A stretch of DNA of 64,000 nucleotides from an uncultured Bacteroides sp. GTDB taxonomy: Bacteria; Bacteroidota; Bacteroidia; Bacteroidales; Bacteroidaceae. A program made the translations under genes and the position numbers. The notes below the pieces were generated by a model. That model ran no database searches and had not been told where the DNA came from. It saw only the letters and a list, made by a program, of their open reading frames with translations. Numbering within the stretch: position 1 is the stretch's first letter; the number at the start of each line of letters is the position of its first letter. Below are positions 16,540 through 25,298 of the stretch, piece by piece. The stretch lies in NCBI GenBank assembly GCA_902388495.1, contig CABMPP010000005.1, forward strand, positions 186,001 to 250,000. The letters run 5' to 3'.

Positions 16540-17736
16540 ATGATGAACAAGTTACACCTCATATTTGGCAGGCTGACAAAGTTGTCATGCTGTCTGATAA
16601 TCCTATCTCTCGTTATGGCATCCTGCCAAAAAGATGAGCCGGAACTGAACTCCGAAAACGAAAAGACCTTATTCATCTATATGCCTTGGTCGACAAACCT
16701 GCTCGAGAATTTTGAGACGAATCTCGTGGACTTGGAAACCTCCATCAGCCGGAACGGCCTGAAGAACCAGCGTGTCATCGTGTTCCTGTCTACTACCCCG
16801 AGAGAAGCCACTCTGTTTGAGATAACTTGCAAGAAGGGCAAATGCGAACGCACCACCTTGAAAGAATACACCGATCCCCCCTTCACTACTGCCCATGGCA
16901 TAGCCTCTATTCTGAATGATGTCAAAAGCAATGCCCCGGCGTCTGTTTATTCCATGATTATCGGATGCCATGGCATGGGTTGGATACCCGTCAGCAGTAC
17001 GTTGACGAGAGCAGCCTCTTCCTTCAAGTTCCATTGGGACAGTGAAGGTACAGTACAGACCCGTTACTTCGGAGGGATCAGCAGCAGTTACCAGACAGAT
17101 ATCACCACCCTGGCCGAAGGTCTTGAAAGTGCCGGATTGAAACTGGAATATCTACTTTTTGATGACTGCTACATGTCCAACATCGAAGTAGCTTATGACC
17201 TTCGGAAAGTAACCCGCTACCTGATAGCCTGTACCAGCGAAATCATGGCCTACGGCATGCCTTATGCCACTATGGGGAAGTATCTGCTGGGCGAACCGGA
17301 TTATGAAGCCATCTGCAACGACTTCTACTCATTCTATTCCACATATACCCTGAAGCCTTGCGGCACACTGGGCGTTACGGACTGCTCCGAGGTAGATGCC
17401 TTGGCATCTGTGATGAAAGAGATAAACACCCGATATACATTCGACACCACCTTACGACCTTCCCTGCAACGCCTCGACGGTTATCTTCCCGTTATCTTTT
17501 ACGACTTTGGCGACTACGTGGCACATCTGTGCGACGACCCGCAACTACTGAAAAAATTTGAGGAACAGCTCCAACGCACTGTTCCTCACCATGTACATAC
17601 GGAATATTATTACTCCGCACTTACGAACACTGATTATAAGATAAATACTTTCTCCGGCATCACCGTTTCCGACCCGAGCACCAACATCCTGACCAATGGT
17701 AAGACAAATACAGGCTGGTACAGTGCCACTCATTGA
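16540..17736 (+). CDS. Clostripain-like (C11) cysteine peptidase lipoprotein
   Basis: A 398-residue predicted lipoprotein. The start at 16540 gives a proper signal sequence (LTKLSCCLIILSLVMASC) with lipobox MASC; starting at 16489 would add an unlikely hydrophilic extension. The catalytic His is in MIIGCHGMGW and the catalytic Cys in LLFDDCYMSNIEVAY, the classic C11 dyad. The C-terminus (KTNTGWYSATH) looks intact. Bacteroides has many such lipoproteins; some mature toxins or surface proteins, but substrates are mostly unknown. It begins 102 bases after the SusR-like gene on the same strand, and no functional link to sugar use is evident. Confidence 0.88.
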   Translation: MMNKLHLIFGRLTKLSCCLIILSLVMASCQKDEPELNSENEKTLFIYMPWSTNLLENFETNLVDLETSISRNGLKNQRVIVFLSTTPREATLFEITCKKGKCERTTLKEYTDPPFTTAHGIASILNDVKSNAPASVYSMIIGCHGMGWIPVSSTLTRAASSFKFHWDSEGTVQTRYFGGISSSYQTDITTLAEGLESAGLKLEYLLFDDCYMSNIEVAYDLRKVTRYLIACTSEIMAYGMPYATMGKYLLGEPDYEAICNDFYSFYSTYTLKPCGTLGVTDCSEVDALASVMKEINTRYTFDTTLRPSLQRLDGYLPVIFYDFGDYVAHLCDDPQLLKKFEEQLQRTVPHHVHTEYYYSALTNTDYKINTFSGITVSDPSTNILTNGKTNTGWYSATH

Positions 17737-17741
17737 AAGAC

Positions 17742-18629
17742 TTACTTCAGTCTCTCCTTCAGTATCTCCGGCAGTTCCGGCATAGCACCGCTTTGCGTAC
17801 ACACAAAGGCTGACACCTCTACAGCAAGCTTATGAGCCTCCGGTACCGGTTTTCCGCTAAGGATGGCAGCTGTAAAAGCAGCAGTGAAAGAGTCACCTGC
17901 CCCCACCGTATCGGCAACGGGCACCTTCGGAGTCTCCTGGAAAGAAACAACTCCCGGCGTAAATACATAACTGCCATTCGTGCCGCAGGTCAAGATCAAC
18001 ATCTTCAGATTGTACTTGGCAAGAAGAATCCAACACTTATCCTGCAGGTCAATGCCCGGATAACCGAAGATACGGCTAATGGTAACAAGCTCTTCGTCGT
18101 TGATCTTAAGAATATTGCAACGGTGCATCGAATCGCAGAGAATCTCTTGTGTATAGAATCCCTGGCGCAGGTTGATATCAAAAATCTTCAGTTCATCCCC
18201 CGTGTCAGGCATCGTATCGAGAAAACGGTTGATAGTAATACGGCTCACCTCATTGCGCTGTGCCAGCGAACCGAAGCATACGGCACGGGTATTCAGGGCC
18301 AGACGTTTCAGTTCGTCCGTGAAAGGGATGTTATCCCAAGCAACCCCTTCCTTTATTTCATAACAAGGCACACCTACGGCATCGAGCGTCACCTGCACCG
18401 TCCCCGTAGGATAAGGCACGCGCTCTATCTGCGTACGCAACCCTTTCTGTGCAAACACATCCATTATTTCGTCTCCATCGGCATCGGCACCTACGGCGCT
18501 GACCACGCGACTGTCGAAACCAAACTGTGATACATGATAGGCAAAGTTCGCCGGAGCACCACCTATTTTCTTTCCTTCGGGCAGCACATCCCAAAGTGCT
18601 TCGCCCATACCTACGATAATTTGATTCAT
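17742..18629 (-). CDS. PfkB-family carbohydrate kinase, probable fructokinase
   Basis: A 295-residue cytoplasmic sugar kinase. Family hallmarks are KIGGAPANFAYHVSQFG near the N-terminus, the region FDINLRQGFY, and the C-terminal catalytic motif VADTVGAGDSFTAAF with the base Asp. It is the last gene of the minus-strand fructan locus, after two GH32 hydrolases and an MFS importer. Phosphorylation of free fructose to fructose-6-phosphate is therefore the best call; other PfkB substrates are less likely. The stop codon is 5 bases from the convergent C11 peptidase stop with no room for a separate terminator. A 22-bp repeat array lies 55-143 bases upstream of its start. Confidence 0.9.
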   Translation of the reverse strand: MNQIIVGMGEALWDVLPEGKKIGGAPANFAYHVSQFGFDSRVVSAVGADADGDEIMDVFAQKGLRTQIERVPYPTGTVQVTLDAVGVPCYEIKEGVAWDNIPFTDELKRLALNTRAVCFGSLAQRNEVSRITINRFLDTMPDTGDELKIFDINLRQGFYTQEILCDSMHRCNILKINDEELVTISRIFGYPGIDLQDKCWILLAKYNLKMLILTCGTNGSYVFTPGVVSFQETPKVPVADTVGAGDSFTAAFTAAILSGKPVPEAHKLAVEVSAFVCTQSGAMPELPEILKERLK

Positions 18630-18684
18630 GGTAATTATATTTTAATAAATTCTATTATTTTACACCGTTCCTTGATAGTGATAG

Positions 18685-18772
18685 TCTCTGTCGTTATGTG
18701 AGGTAGTCTCAGTCGTATACAGAGGTACCCTCTGTCGTATACTTAGGGTATCTCTGTCGTATAGTGAGATAC
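18685..18772. repeat. Four 22-bp tandem imperfect repeats
   Basis: Four adjacent 22-base units begin at 18685, 18707, 18729 and 18751. Each contains a CTCTGTCGTATA-like core, and GAGGTA-type bases at the junction pair with the next TCTC. Both unit cores and junctions are short dyads about 11 bp apart. The array occupies the 183-bp gap between the importer stop and the kinase start, so it would be in the polycistronic mRNA. No open reading frame is apparent. Confidence 0.85.
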
Positions 18773-18812
18773 CCCCCGCTCAGAACGTACTGTAGGGCCA
18801 CTTCAGCCGATG

Positions 18813-19985
18813 TCAGCGTTTTATCTTTGTCATATAGAAAAATAAATACAACACACCTACCGTCATCACTGCTACGGCACCACTTTGCCCACCGGTAGCA
18901 TCACTTGCCAAGCCCATAGCCAACGGAAAAACCGTTCCTCCGAAGAGTCCCATAATCATCAGCCCACTGACCTCGTTCTGCTTCTGCGGCATCGCCAGCA
19001 ATGCCTGCGAGAAGATAACAGGGAAGATATTCGAGTTGCCGAAACCGATAAGGGCGATGCAGACATAAATCATTGTCTTGTCCTGGAAGATGAACAGTCC
19101 CACCATAGCCACCAGCATACACAACACGCTGATGCCAAAGAAGGTTCGCGCAGCAATCTTCTGCAAGATGAACGCTCCCAGGAAACAACCCGCCGTACGG
19201 AAGATGAAGTAAAGGCTGGTAGCAAAACCGGCATCGGACAAAGTCATTCCCAAACGTTCCATCAAAATCTTAGGCGCAGTGGTATTGGTACCTACGTCGA
19301 TACCGACATGGCACATGATACCCAGGAAGCAGAGCAAGATAAACGGCTTGCCCAGCAAGGCAAGGCATTCGCCAAAGGTAGAAGGACGCCCCTCTTCCTT
19401 TTCTTCCCGGATGGACGTGCCGCTCAGCCAAAGGATAGCAGCAACCGCCACCACCATATAAACAGGAAACAGTACGCGCCAGCCCATGCCCAGCGAAGGA
19501 ATGGCCTGCGTAGCGCCCCACATGGCAATATAGGGTGCCAAGAACGAAGCAATCGCCTTGACAAACTGTCCGAAGGTGAGTGAGCTTGCCAATCGTTCGC
19601 CGCTCACAATGTTGGAAAGCAACGGATTAAGAGAGGTTTGCATCAATGCATTGCCGATGCCCAGCAACGAGAACGACAGCAGCATCAGCACATACCCGTC
19701 ACCAAAGACCGGAAGAAGCAGGGAGGCAAAAGTGATGACCAAACTGAGAAGGACAGTCTTCTTGCGCCCGATGCGGTTCATCAGCATACCCGTGGGTACG
19801 GAGAAGATGAGAAACCAGAAGAATACGAGCGAAGGAAAAATGTTTGCCTGCGAATCGGTCAAGCCCAAATCGGCTTTTACATAGTTGGAGGCAATGCCTA
19901 CAAGGTCTACAAAGCCCATGGCGAAGAAGCAAAGCATGACTGGGAAGAGCTTTGCAAGAGAAGCGGAAGTATTCGAATTTTGCAT
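18813..19985 (-). CDS. MFS sugar importer, fucose/glucose-galactose permease type
   Basis: A 390-residue inner-membrane transporter with about 12 membrane helices. The FucP/GlcP-type features include FAMGFVDLVGIASNYVKADLG at the start, PTGMLMNRIGRKKTV (the MFS loop motif), LLGIGNALMQTSLNPLLSN and GFGNSNIFPVIFSQA. It follows the GH32 gene 20009-21823 by 23 bases in the same operon and precedes the fructokinase. Uptake of fructose released in the periplasm is the obvious role, matching the importer position in known Bacteroides fructan loci. The helices were judged by eye, and the substrate is from context. Confidence 0.88.
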   Translation of the reverse strand: MQNSNTSASLAKLFPVMLCFFAMGFVDLVGIASNYVKADLGLTDSQANIFPSLVFFWFLIFSVPTGMLMNRIGRKKTVLLSLVITFASLLLPVFGDGYVLMLLSFSLLGIGNALMQTSLNPLLSNIVSGERLASSLTFGQFVKAIASFLAPYIAMWGATQAIPSLGMGWRVLFPVYMVVAVAAILWLSGTSIREEKEEGRPSTFGECLALLGKPFILLCFLGIMCHVGIDVGTNTTAPKILMERLGMTLSDAGFATSLYFIFRTAGCFLGAFILQKIAARTFFGISVLCMLVAMVGLFIFQDKTMIYVCIALIGFGNSNIFPVIFSQALLAMPQKQNEVSGLMIMGLFGGTVFPLAMGLASDATGGQSGAVAVMTVGVLYLFFYMTKIKR

Positions 19986-20008
19986 ACTACTATATCATTA
20001 ATATTAGA

Positions 20009-21823
20009 TTATTCGTTGAAGGCTAACTTATATACGGTGAAAGACGACACACTGTAAGTTCCACCTTTGGCATAAAAGCTGATGCGATTATATGGTTCCG
20101 ACGGGAACACCAGGTTCGTCATACACCATCTGCCGTCGTCACCAAAGACTTCGATACTCGATTTATCGACAAATAAGCGGAGCGTTAACTCATCTTTTGC
20201 CTCGAACGGCGCTGCCGTTACAGCAGGGAAATCCTTGTTGAAAATGGTCAGTCCACTCTTTGTACGATCCATCTTAAAAGTACGGGCAGAAAGATCATAA
20301 GTAAAGTCCACCTCTTCTCCCGCAGCATTATACAACTGGAAACCGATCTCCTGCGCATTCCTGTTTTTAATGGTCATCTCTATCTCATAAGTTCCCGTGT
20401 TATCTTTCAGTAATTGCTGCAAGTTATAGGTACGGTCTACCTTGAAAGCATGCTTTTTCACTGCTTTCCCGCGCATCTTCAACAATTCGGGTGAGGGAGT
20501 ACACTTCAGATAAGTCTCACCATCAGCTGTATACAGGCTCAAGTCACGCGGAACAGAGTTGGCACTGCGATACTGCCGGGTAGGAACATCATTGGCATAC
20601 TGCCAGTTGCTCATCCATGCCAAGGCAATGGAGCGTCCGGCAGGAGCATTGCTCCAAGTGACAGTGGCATAATGGTCTTTACCGAAATCCATCCATTTAG
20701 TTGCAGCCGGAGACTCATTTACAAACTTCTTTCCGTCGAATGTTCCGACAAAGTACTGTGTGGCCGAACCACCGAAAGGCCCACCGGGGTTTATATTGCA
20801 TACCAATACCCATTTCTTCAATTCCGTTCCTTCTACGGGGAGTTCAAACAAGTCGGGGCATTCCCAAACACCATCGTGTACTCCCTGTCCTTGGCCGAAG
20901 GAGCTTTCCATCGTCCATTCCTTCAAGTCGGACGAAGAGTAGATCTGCATCTCTTGACCGGCAGCCAAAATAAGCACCCACTTTTTAGTATCTTCGTACC
21001 AGAACACTTTCGGATCGCGGAAATCGCGAAGCGTGGAAGTAATGATCGGATTGAGTGGATATTTCTTGAAAGTACGCCCATTATCAAGGCTATAGGCCAT
21101 ACTTTGCGACTGGCGTTCACCGGCCGAAGTATAGAAAGCTACAATAGCACCGGCACCAAAACCGGCAGTATTATCCTTATCTACCACGCAAGAGCCACTG
21201 AAGATAGTACCCAAACCATCCGGAGCAATAGCAACCGGCAGATGCTCCCACTTCAACAAGTCCTTGCTGACAGCATGCCCCCAATGCATATTTCCCCACA
21301 TCGAGCCATAAGGGTTATACTGATAAAACAGATGGTATTCTCCATCCTTATATACCATTCCGTTCGGATCGTTCATCCAACCGTAAGCAGGAGTAAAATG
21401 ATAGACCGGACGAAAATCCTCACGGTTAGCAGTATCGAATGTGTCCGAAAGCTTCATCGTTTGCCAACATACTGCCGAGTCATCGACCAACTGAATATTA
21501 AAGGCAACACCTTTTTCCTGATAGGCAGACAGTTCCAAAGGTACATAGTAGTCGATGCTATCTACAGCCAGGCGGACATTAATAGTTTTCACTACGTCAT
21601 TATCGACAATCATATACAAACGGGCCTCATGTGCCTTCTCTTGTATAGGCAATAACAGATATTTCTGATTCTCTTCAGAGCGGACAATTGTCTGCCGATC
21701 TCCCAGATGCTTAATATTTAAATGTGTATCGGCGTTCTGAGCAGACATTATCGAAGAGCAAATACTCAAAAGCATAACAGATAGAAATTTAAACATCATA
21801 CATCCATTCATTGAATAACTCAT
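20009..21823 (-). CDS. GH32 fructan hydrolase (exo-fructanase or invertase type) with DUF4980 domain
   Basis: A 604-residue exported enzyme hydrolysing beta-fructofuranosides. The start at 21823 (MSYSMNGCMMFKFLS) gives a signal peptide ending near SAQN; a longer frame to 21874 would run into the -7 box. An N-terminal DUF4980 beta domain (about 35-130) precedes the five-bladed propeller. All three catalytic motifs are canonical: WMNDPNG (nucleophile Asp152), FRDP (transition-state Asp270) and WECPDLF (acid/base Glu321). A C-terminal beta-sandwich ends with the usual FVDKSSIEVFGDDG. A promoter of its own precedes it within the locus. Inulin, levan or sucrose-type specificity cannot be read from sequence. 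Confidence 0.93.
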   Translation of the reverse strand: MSYSMNGCMMFKFLSVMLLSICSSIMSAQNADTHLNIKHLGDRQTIVRSEENQKYLLLPIQEKAHEARLYMIVDNDVVKTINVRLAVDSIDYYVPLELSAYQEKGVAFNIQLVDDSAVCWQTMKLSDTFDTANREDFRPVYHFTPAYGWMNDPNGMVYKDGEYHLFYQYNPYGSMWGNMHWGHAVSKDLLKWEHLPVAIAPDGLGTIFSGSCVVDKDNTAGFGAGAIVAFYTSAGERQSQSMAYSLDNGRTFKKYPLNPIITSTLRDFRDPKVFWYEDTKKWVLILAAGQEMQIYSSSDLKEWTMESSFGQGQGVHDGVWECPDLFELPVEGTELKKWVLVCNINPGGPFGGSATQYFVGTFDGKKFVNESPAATKWMDFGKDHYATVTWSNAPAGRSIALAWMSNWQYANDVPTRQYRSANSVPRDLSLYTADGETYLKCTPSPELLKMRGKAVKKHAFKVDRTYNLQQLLKDNTGTYEIEMTIKNRNAQEIGFQLYNAAGEEVDFTYDLSARTFKMDRTKSGLTIFNKDFPAVTAAPFEAKDELTLRLFVDKSSIEVFGDDGRWCMTNLVFPSEPYNRISFYAKGGTYSVSSFTVYKLAFNE

Positions 21824-21871
21824 GTTTTTAGGTATTAAGATTTTTAAATTGATTATATATTCACAACGTTG

Positions 21872-21879
21872 CAAAGATA
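21872..21879 (-). promoter_or_regulatory. Internal -7 promoter box before the second GH32 gene
   Basis: Minus-strand TATCTTTG lies 48 bases before the GH32 start and within the 126-bp gap between the two hydrolase genes. It suggests that the downstream hydrolase, importer and kinase can be transcribed apart from SusC/SusD. Confidence 0.5.
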
Positions 21880-21949
21880 CGCCGTTAGAGTATCAGAGCC
21901 TATCTCTTTCGTTTCAAACTATACTACAAATGTTACATCCGGCTTATTT

Positions 21950-23437
21950 TTATTTCCAGATGGAACGGAGCATCCAAGCATTCAGTACCATTCTGGTGCC
22001 TTTTCGTTGTGCAAAAACCTCAATGCCAGTCTGGGATTCACCCGGATAGGTCAATAAGGTAAAAACTTCTTTTCCGTCATTTGCGAAAATCTCTACACTC
22101 GACTTATCCACAAAGATATGCAAACGAATCTTATTATCTATCGGTTCAACCCGGGTATATGACATACGACTGAATTTAGGAATAGATACGGCGGCACAAT
22201 GAGTACGATCAATAACCAAGTTATGTGAGTCTGTATCGTAGCTGACTACAACCTTACGTCCATCTCCTACACATAAATTAAAGCCAAAGACATTGGAAAC
22301 ATCTGTCGAAAAAGAAGCGTCGAGCTCATATATATTCTCCCCGGGAGCGAATCCCGGAATATTTTGTACTCCGGGTGATAAAGAACGGTTTACTGCAACC
22401 GGCTGATAACGGAGCTTTTTCAACTGTTCAACGGGTTGTTGGATTAACCGAAGTCCTTCTTTGTATGTTTTCAGTTCTAAGGTACGGGGGACAGACCAAA
22501 AGCCTTTGCCATACTCTGACGGGACAAATTGGGCATAATCCCACGTTGCTACCCAGCCCATAGAAACGGTAGAATCAAGCGTATGATCAAAATCACGGAA
22601 AGTACGGGATGCATAAAAGTCCAATCCTTTATCAACATATAGAGGTTCTGTTGGATGATTCTCCACCAATTTAAAAGAAATCCCGTCAAAGTCTCCAATA
22701 AAATATTGTTCTTGCGCCCAATTGACCGATACCACCATCACCCATTTCTTTTCATCGGAATTTCCATCAACAGGCAATTGAAACAGATCGGGGCATTCCC
22801 AAGATTTCTCGCTATCGCCTACCGGTCCGAAGTCACTAGCCCACGTCCAGTTCTTCAGATCCGGAGATGTATAAAACTTTATTTTCTTCTCCAAAGCCTT
22901 AGCTACCACCATTACCCACTGTTGAGTCGGTTCGTACCAAAACACAGTAGGATCCCTGAACTCTGTACTCCAAATATCAATGACCGGGTTTCCTTCATAA
23001 TAATGAAACGTTTTCCCGTCATGACTAAAAGAAATACCTTGAGCCTGCTTTTTTGAGTCTTTCTCAAAAACAGTATAAGCAGCAATATAGGCATCCTTGC
23101 CAAAACCCGCTGTATTGTTTTTATCTATTACGGCAGAGCCGGTGAAATAACCGATATTAGCATCCGCTCCCGTCATGGCATAAGGAGTGATTTCCTGATA
23201 ATGTACCAGATCGGAAGATTCTACCTTGCCCCACCAATACATATGGTATTTACCCTGATAGTACATAAATCCGCAAGGGTCGCCAATCCAACCTTTCTGC
23301 GGGCTGAAATGATATTGAGGACGATACGGTTCACGATATAAGCTATCCGTATTGTTCTGGGCACCGGCAGACAATGTTCCTGCCAATAAAAGAGTGTTTA
23401 TAATACCACCCAGTAAAGAGTAGAGATAATATTTCAT
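21950..23437 (-). CDS. GH32 fructan hydrolase with variant nucleophile motif
   Basis: A 495-residue exported GH32 enzyme (signal peptide ending near AGAQ). Catalytic positions are kept: Asp53 in GWIGDPCGF, Asp162 in FRDPTVFW, and Glu214 in SWECPDLF. The first motif differs from the family standard WMNDPNG: both asparagines that frame the active site are replaced (Gly and Cys), and the usual QYNP/WGH stretch is shortened to MYWWGKVESSDLVHY. It lacks the DUF4980 domain of its neighbour. The changes lie around the sugar-binding pocket and suggest a different fructan linkage or chain preference. It directly follows SusD, with a hairpin in the gap. Confidence 0.92.
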   Translation of the reverse strand: MKYYLYSLLGGIINTLLLAGTLSAGAQNNTDSLYREPYRPQYHFSPQKGWIGDPCGFMYYQGKYHMYWWGKVESSDLVHYQEITPYAMTGADANIGYFTGSAVIDKNNTAGFGKDAYIAAYTVFEKDSKKQAQGISFSHDGKTFHYYEGNPVIDIWSTEFRDPTVFWYEPTQQWVMVVAKALEKKIKFYTSPDLKNWTWASDFGPVGDSEKSWECPDLFQLPVDGNSDEKKWVMVVSVNWAQEQYFIGDFDGISFKLVENHPTEPLYVDKGLDFYASRTFRDFDHTLDSTVSMGWVATWDYAQFVPSEYGKGFWSVPRTLELKTYKEGLRLIQQPVEQLKKLRYQPVAVNRSLSPGVQNIPGFAPGENIYELDASFSTDVSNVFGFNLCVGDGRKVVVSYDTDSHNLVIDRTHCAAVSIPKFSRMSYTRVEPIDNKIRLHIFVDKSSVEIFANDGKEVFTLLTYPGESQTGIEVFAQRKGTRMVLNAWMLRSIWK

Positions 23438-23455
23438 AGTAATAGAAGTTTATTT

Positions 23456-23488
23456 AAAGGAAGGATGGTTTTATGCCACCCTTCCTTT
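23456..23488 (-). terminator. Intercistronic hairpin after SusD
   Basis: AAAGGAAGGATGG pairs with CCACCCTTCCTTT (one mismatch) around a 7-base loop, filling the 56-bp gap between SusD and GH32. With no long T-run it is more likely a partial terminator or an mRNA-stabilising structure than a full stop. Confidence 0.6.
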
Positions 23489-23493
23489 CTTAT

Positions 23494-25278
23494 TTAATTG
23501 AAAGCAGGATAACCCGGATTCTGCACATACTTACCACCGGAGAAACCATACTGGTTGTTCGGAACCGGATAGTATTCGTCTTTTCCTTTAGTGAACTGTG
23601 CATTACCATAGTAGATACGATTATCTTTTTCTGCTGCAATATAATTGTTCATTGTGTTTTCAGCAATACCCCAACGCACCAAGTCGAAGAAGCGTTCTCC
23701 TTCCAATGCCTTTTCCAAACGAGTCTCCCAACGAAGGGCCTTGCGGGCATAATCTTGATTCCACCCTTCAGCAGGATAAGAATTAATGAGATAGTGAGCG
23801 GCATACTTGGAGTTATCATTGAAATCCTTCACATAAGGGCTATTCTTAGCACGGTTACGAATTTCATTGATCAAGCCACGAGCCATGTCAAGGCCATCCC
23901 CTTCATTGAGTTCAATAAGAGCCTCAGCCTTCCAGAGAAGAATATCAGCATAACGGATAATTTGCCAGTTCAACTGAGAAGCACCCCAAGGCCAGCCTTT
24001 AAACATGTCACTGCTTTCGGGAGAGACCCAGAAACGTTTTGCACAATTGTAACCATACGTTTCCTTATCGCGTACCCAACCTTCACAAGGCTTCTCCGTA
24101 TAAGTCTTCCAAGTGATATTAGGACGTCCTACAACAAAATCAAGACGTGGGTCCACATTCGGATTTGTGTTTTCCAGAGTATAAACACCGTTAGATAAAA
24201 CTGCCTTGCTATAATCAGCCTTTACTTGATAGCTAAAATCGGGCAGGCCATTTGCATCTGTCTGATAAGCATTGATTAAGTCCTGACTCGGCAAGAAGAA
24301 ACCGTCGCCACCATAAGGACTGCCACCGCCCGGAGAGTTCAACAGGTTGCTCCAATTAATACGACCGGCGCTTTCAGTACCATCGTTCATGGAATACTGG
24401 ATAGCAAAAACAGACTCCTTACCATTTTCGTTTGCTATGAGATCCAAACCCTGGAAATCATCGATCAAGCCATAGCGGTTGCTGGCTGTCACCTGGTCAC
24501 AGAGTGATACTACTTCGCGAAGCAACTCCTTATTGATGCTGACCACGGCATGAGTCGTTTCATCTTGCTCATAAGCCTGATATAACTTTATTTTAGCAGC
24601 ATAAGCCAAGGCGATATACTTATGAATACGTCCTACTTCAGGCTGAGAAGTCGGTAGCTGCGCTGCCGCATCAAGCATTTCTTGTGCCAGTTTATCCAGA
24701 ATTTCATTACGCGTAAATTCATTATTGGAAATATTAGGATATTGAGAGATTTCAACATTCTCATCAAAATAAGGGATCTTGTTGAAAAGACGGCTCAATT
24801 CAAAGTAATAGTGGGCACGGAGCACCTTCATTTCTGCAATACGGGATGTACGCCCACTGATTTGCTCGTCCGTAGCAGCATTCAACACGCGCAGAGCGGA
24901 GTTACAACGTTGTACACTACAATACAAATGATACCATTTGCTATCAAGAAAGCCATTAGTTGCATCCATGTCGAACGTTTCCATGCGATGCACCTCATTC
25001 AGGTCACCTACACCGCCACCACCTTTATAGGCATTATCAGAGCGTACTTCACCGTAAGTCCAATTAGAAGTGGGATGGCACCACACACTCCAGGTCTGTC
25101 CTTCGGCCCCCCCCAAAGCTGCATATGCAGCATTTACAAGCAGATCAGCACCTTCAGTCGATGTCATAATATCTTCATTCAAGCTGCCTTGGGGCTTTAA
25201 GTCCAAGAAACTATCTTCATCACAACTTGCCGTCATCAGCGCCAGAGCGCTAAACATACATATATATTTTAATTTCAT
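23494..25278 (-). CDS. SusD-like surface glycan-binding lipoprotein
   Basis: A 594-residue outer-membrane lipoprotein that works as the lid of a SusC transporter. The signal sequence ends in TASC (lipobox Cys19), followed by acidic DEDSFLDLKPQGSL, the classic SusD beginning. TPR-like helices (MKVLRAHYYFELSRLFNKIPYF, the family signature) and the C-terminal block (ARKALRWETRLEKALEGERFFDLVRWG) are clear. The end carries YYPVPNNQ...NPGYPAFN, standard for the family. It lies 20 bases after the SusC gene and is co-transcribed with it. By context it binds fructan chains; specificity is not visible in sequence. Confidence 0.95.
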   Translation of the reverse strand: MKLKYICMFSALALMTASCDEDSFLDLKPQGSLNEDIMTSTEGADLLVNAAYAALGGAEGQTWSVWCHPTSNWTYGEVRSDNAYKGGGGVGDLNEVHRMETFDMDATNGFLDSKWYHLYCSVQRCNSALRVLNAATDEQISGRTSRIAEMKVLRAHYYFELSRLFNKIPYFDENVEISQYPNISNNEFTRNEILDKLAQEMLDAAAQLPTSQPEVGRIHKYIALAYAAKIKLYQAYEQDETTHAVVSINKELLREVVSLCDQVTASNRYGLIDDFQGLDLIANENGKESVFAIQYSMNDGTESAGRINWSNLLNSPGGGSPYGGDGFFLPSQDLINAYQTDANGLPDFSYQVKADYSKAVLSNGVYTLENTNPNVDPRLDFVVGRPNITWKTYTEKPCEGWVRDKETYGYNCAKRFWVSPESSDMFKGWPWGASQLNWQIIRYADILLWKAEALIELNEGDGLDMARGLINEIRNRAKNSPYVKDFNDNSKYAAHYLINSYPAEGWNQDYARKALRWETRLEKALEGERFFDLVRWGIAENTMNNYIAAEKDNRIYYGNAQFTKGKDEYYPVPNNQYGFSGGKYVQNPGYPAFN

Positions 25279-25298
25279 GATAATATTGATTTTAAAGT

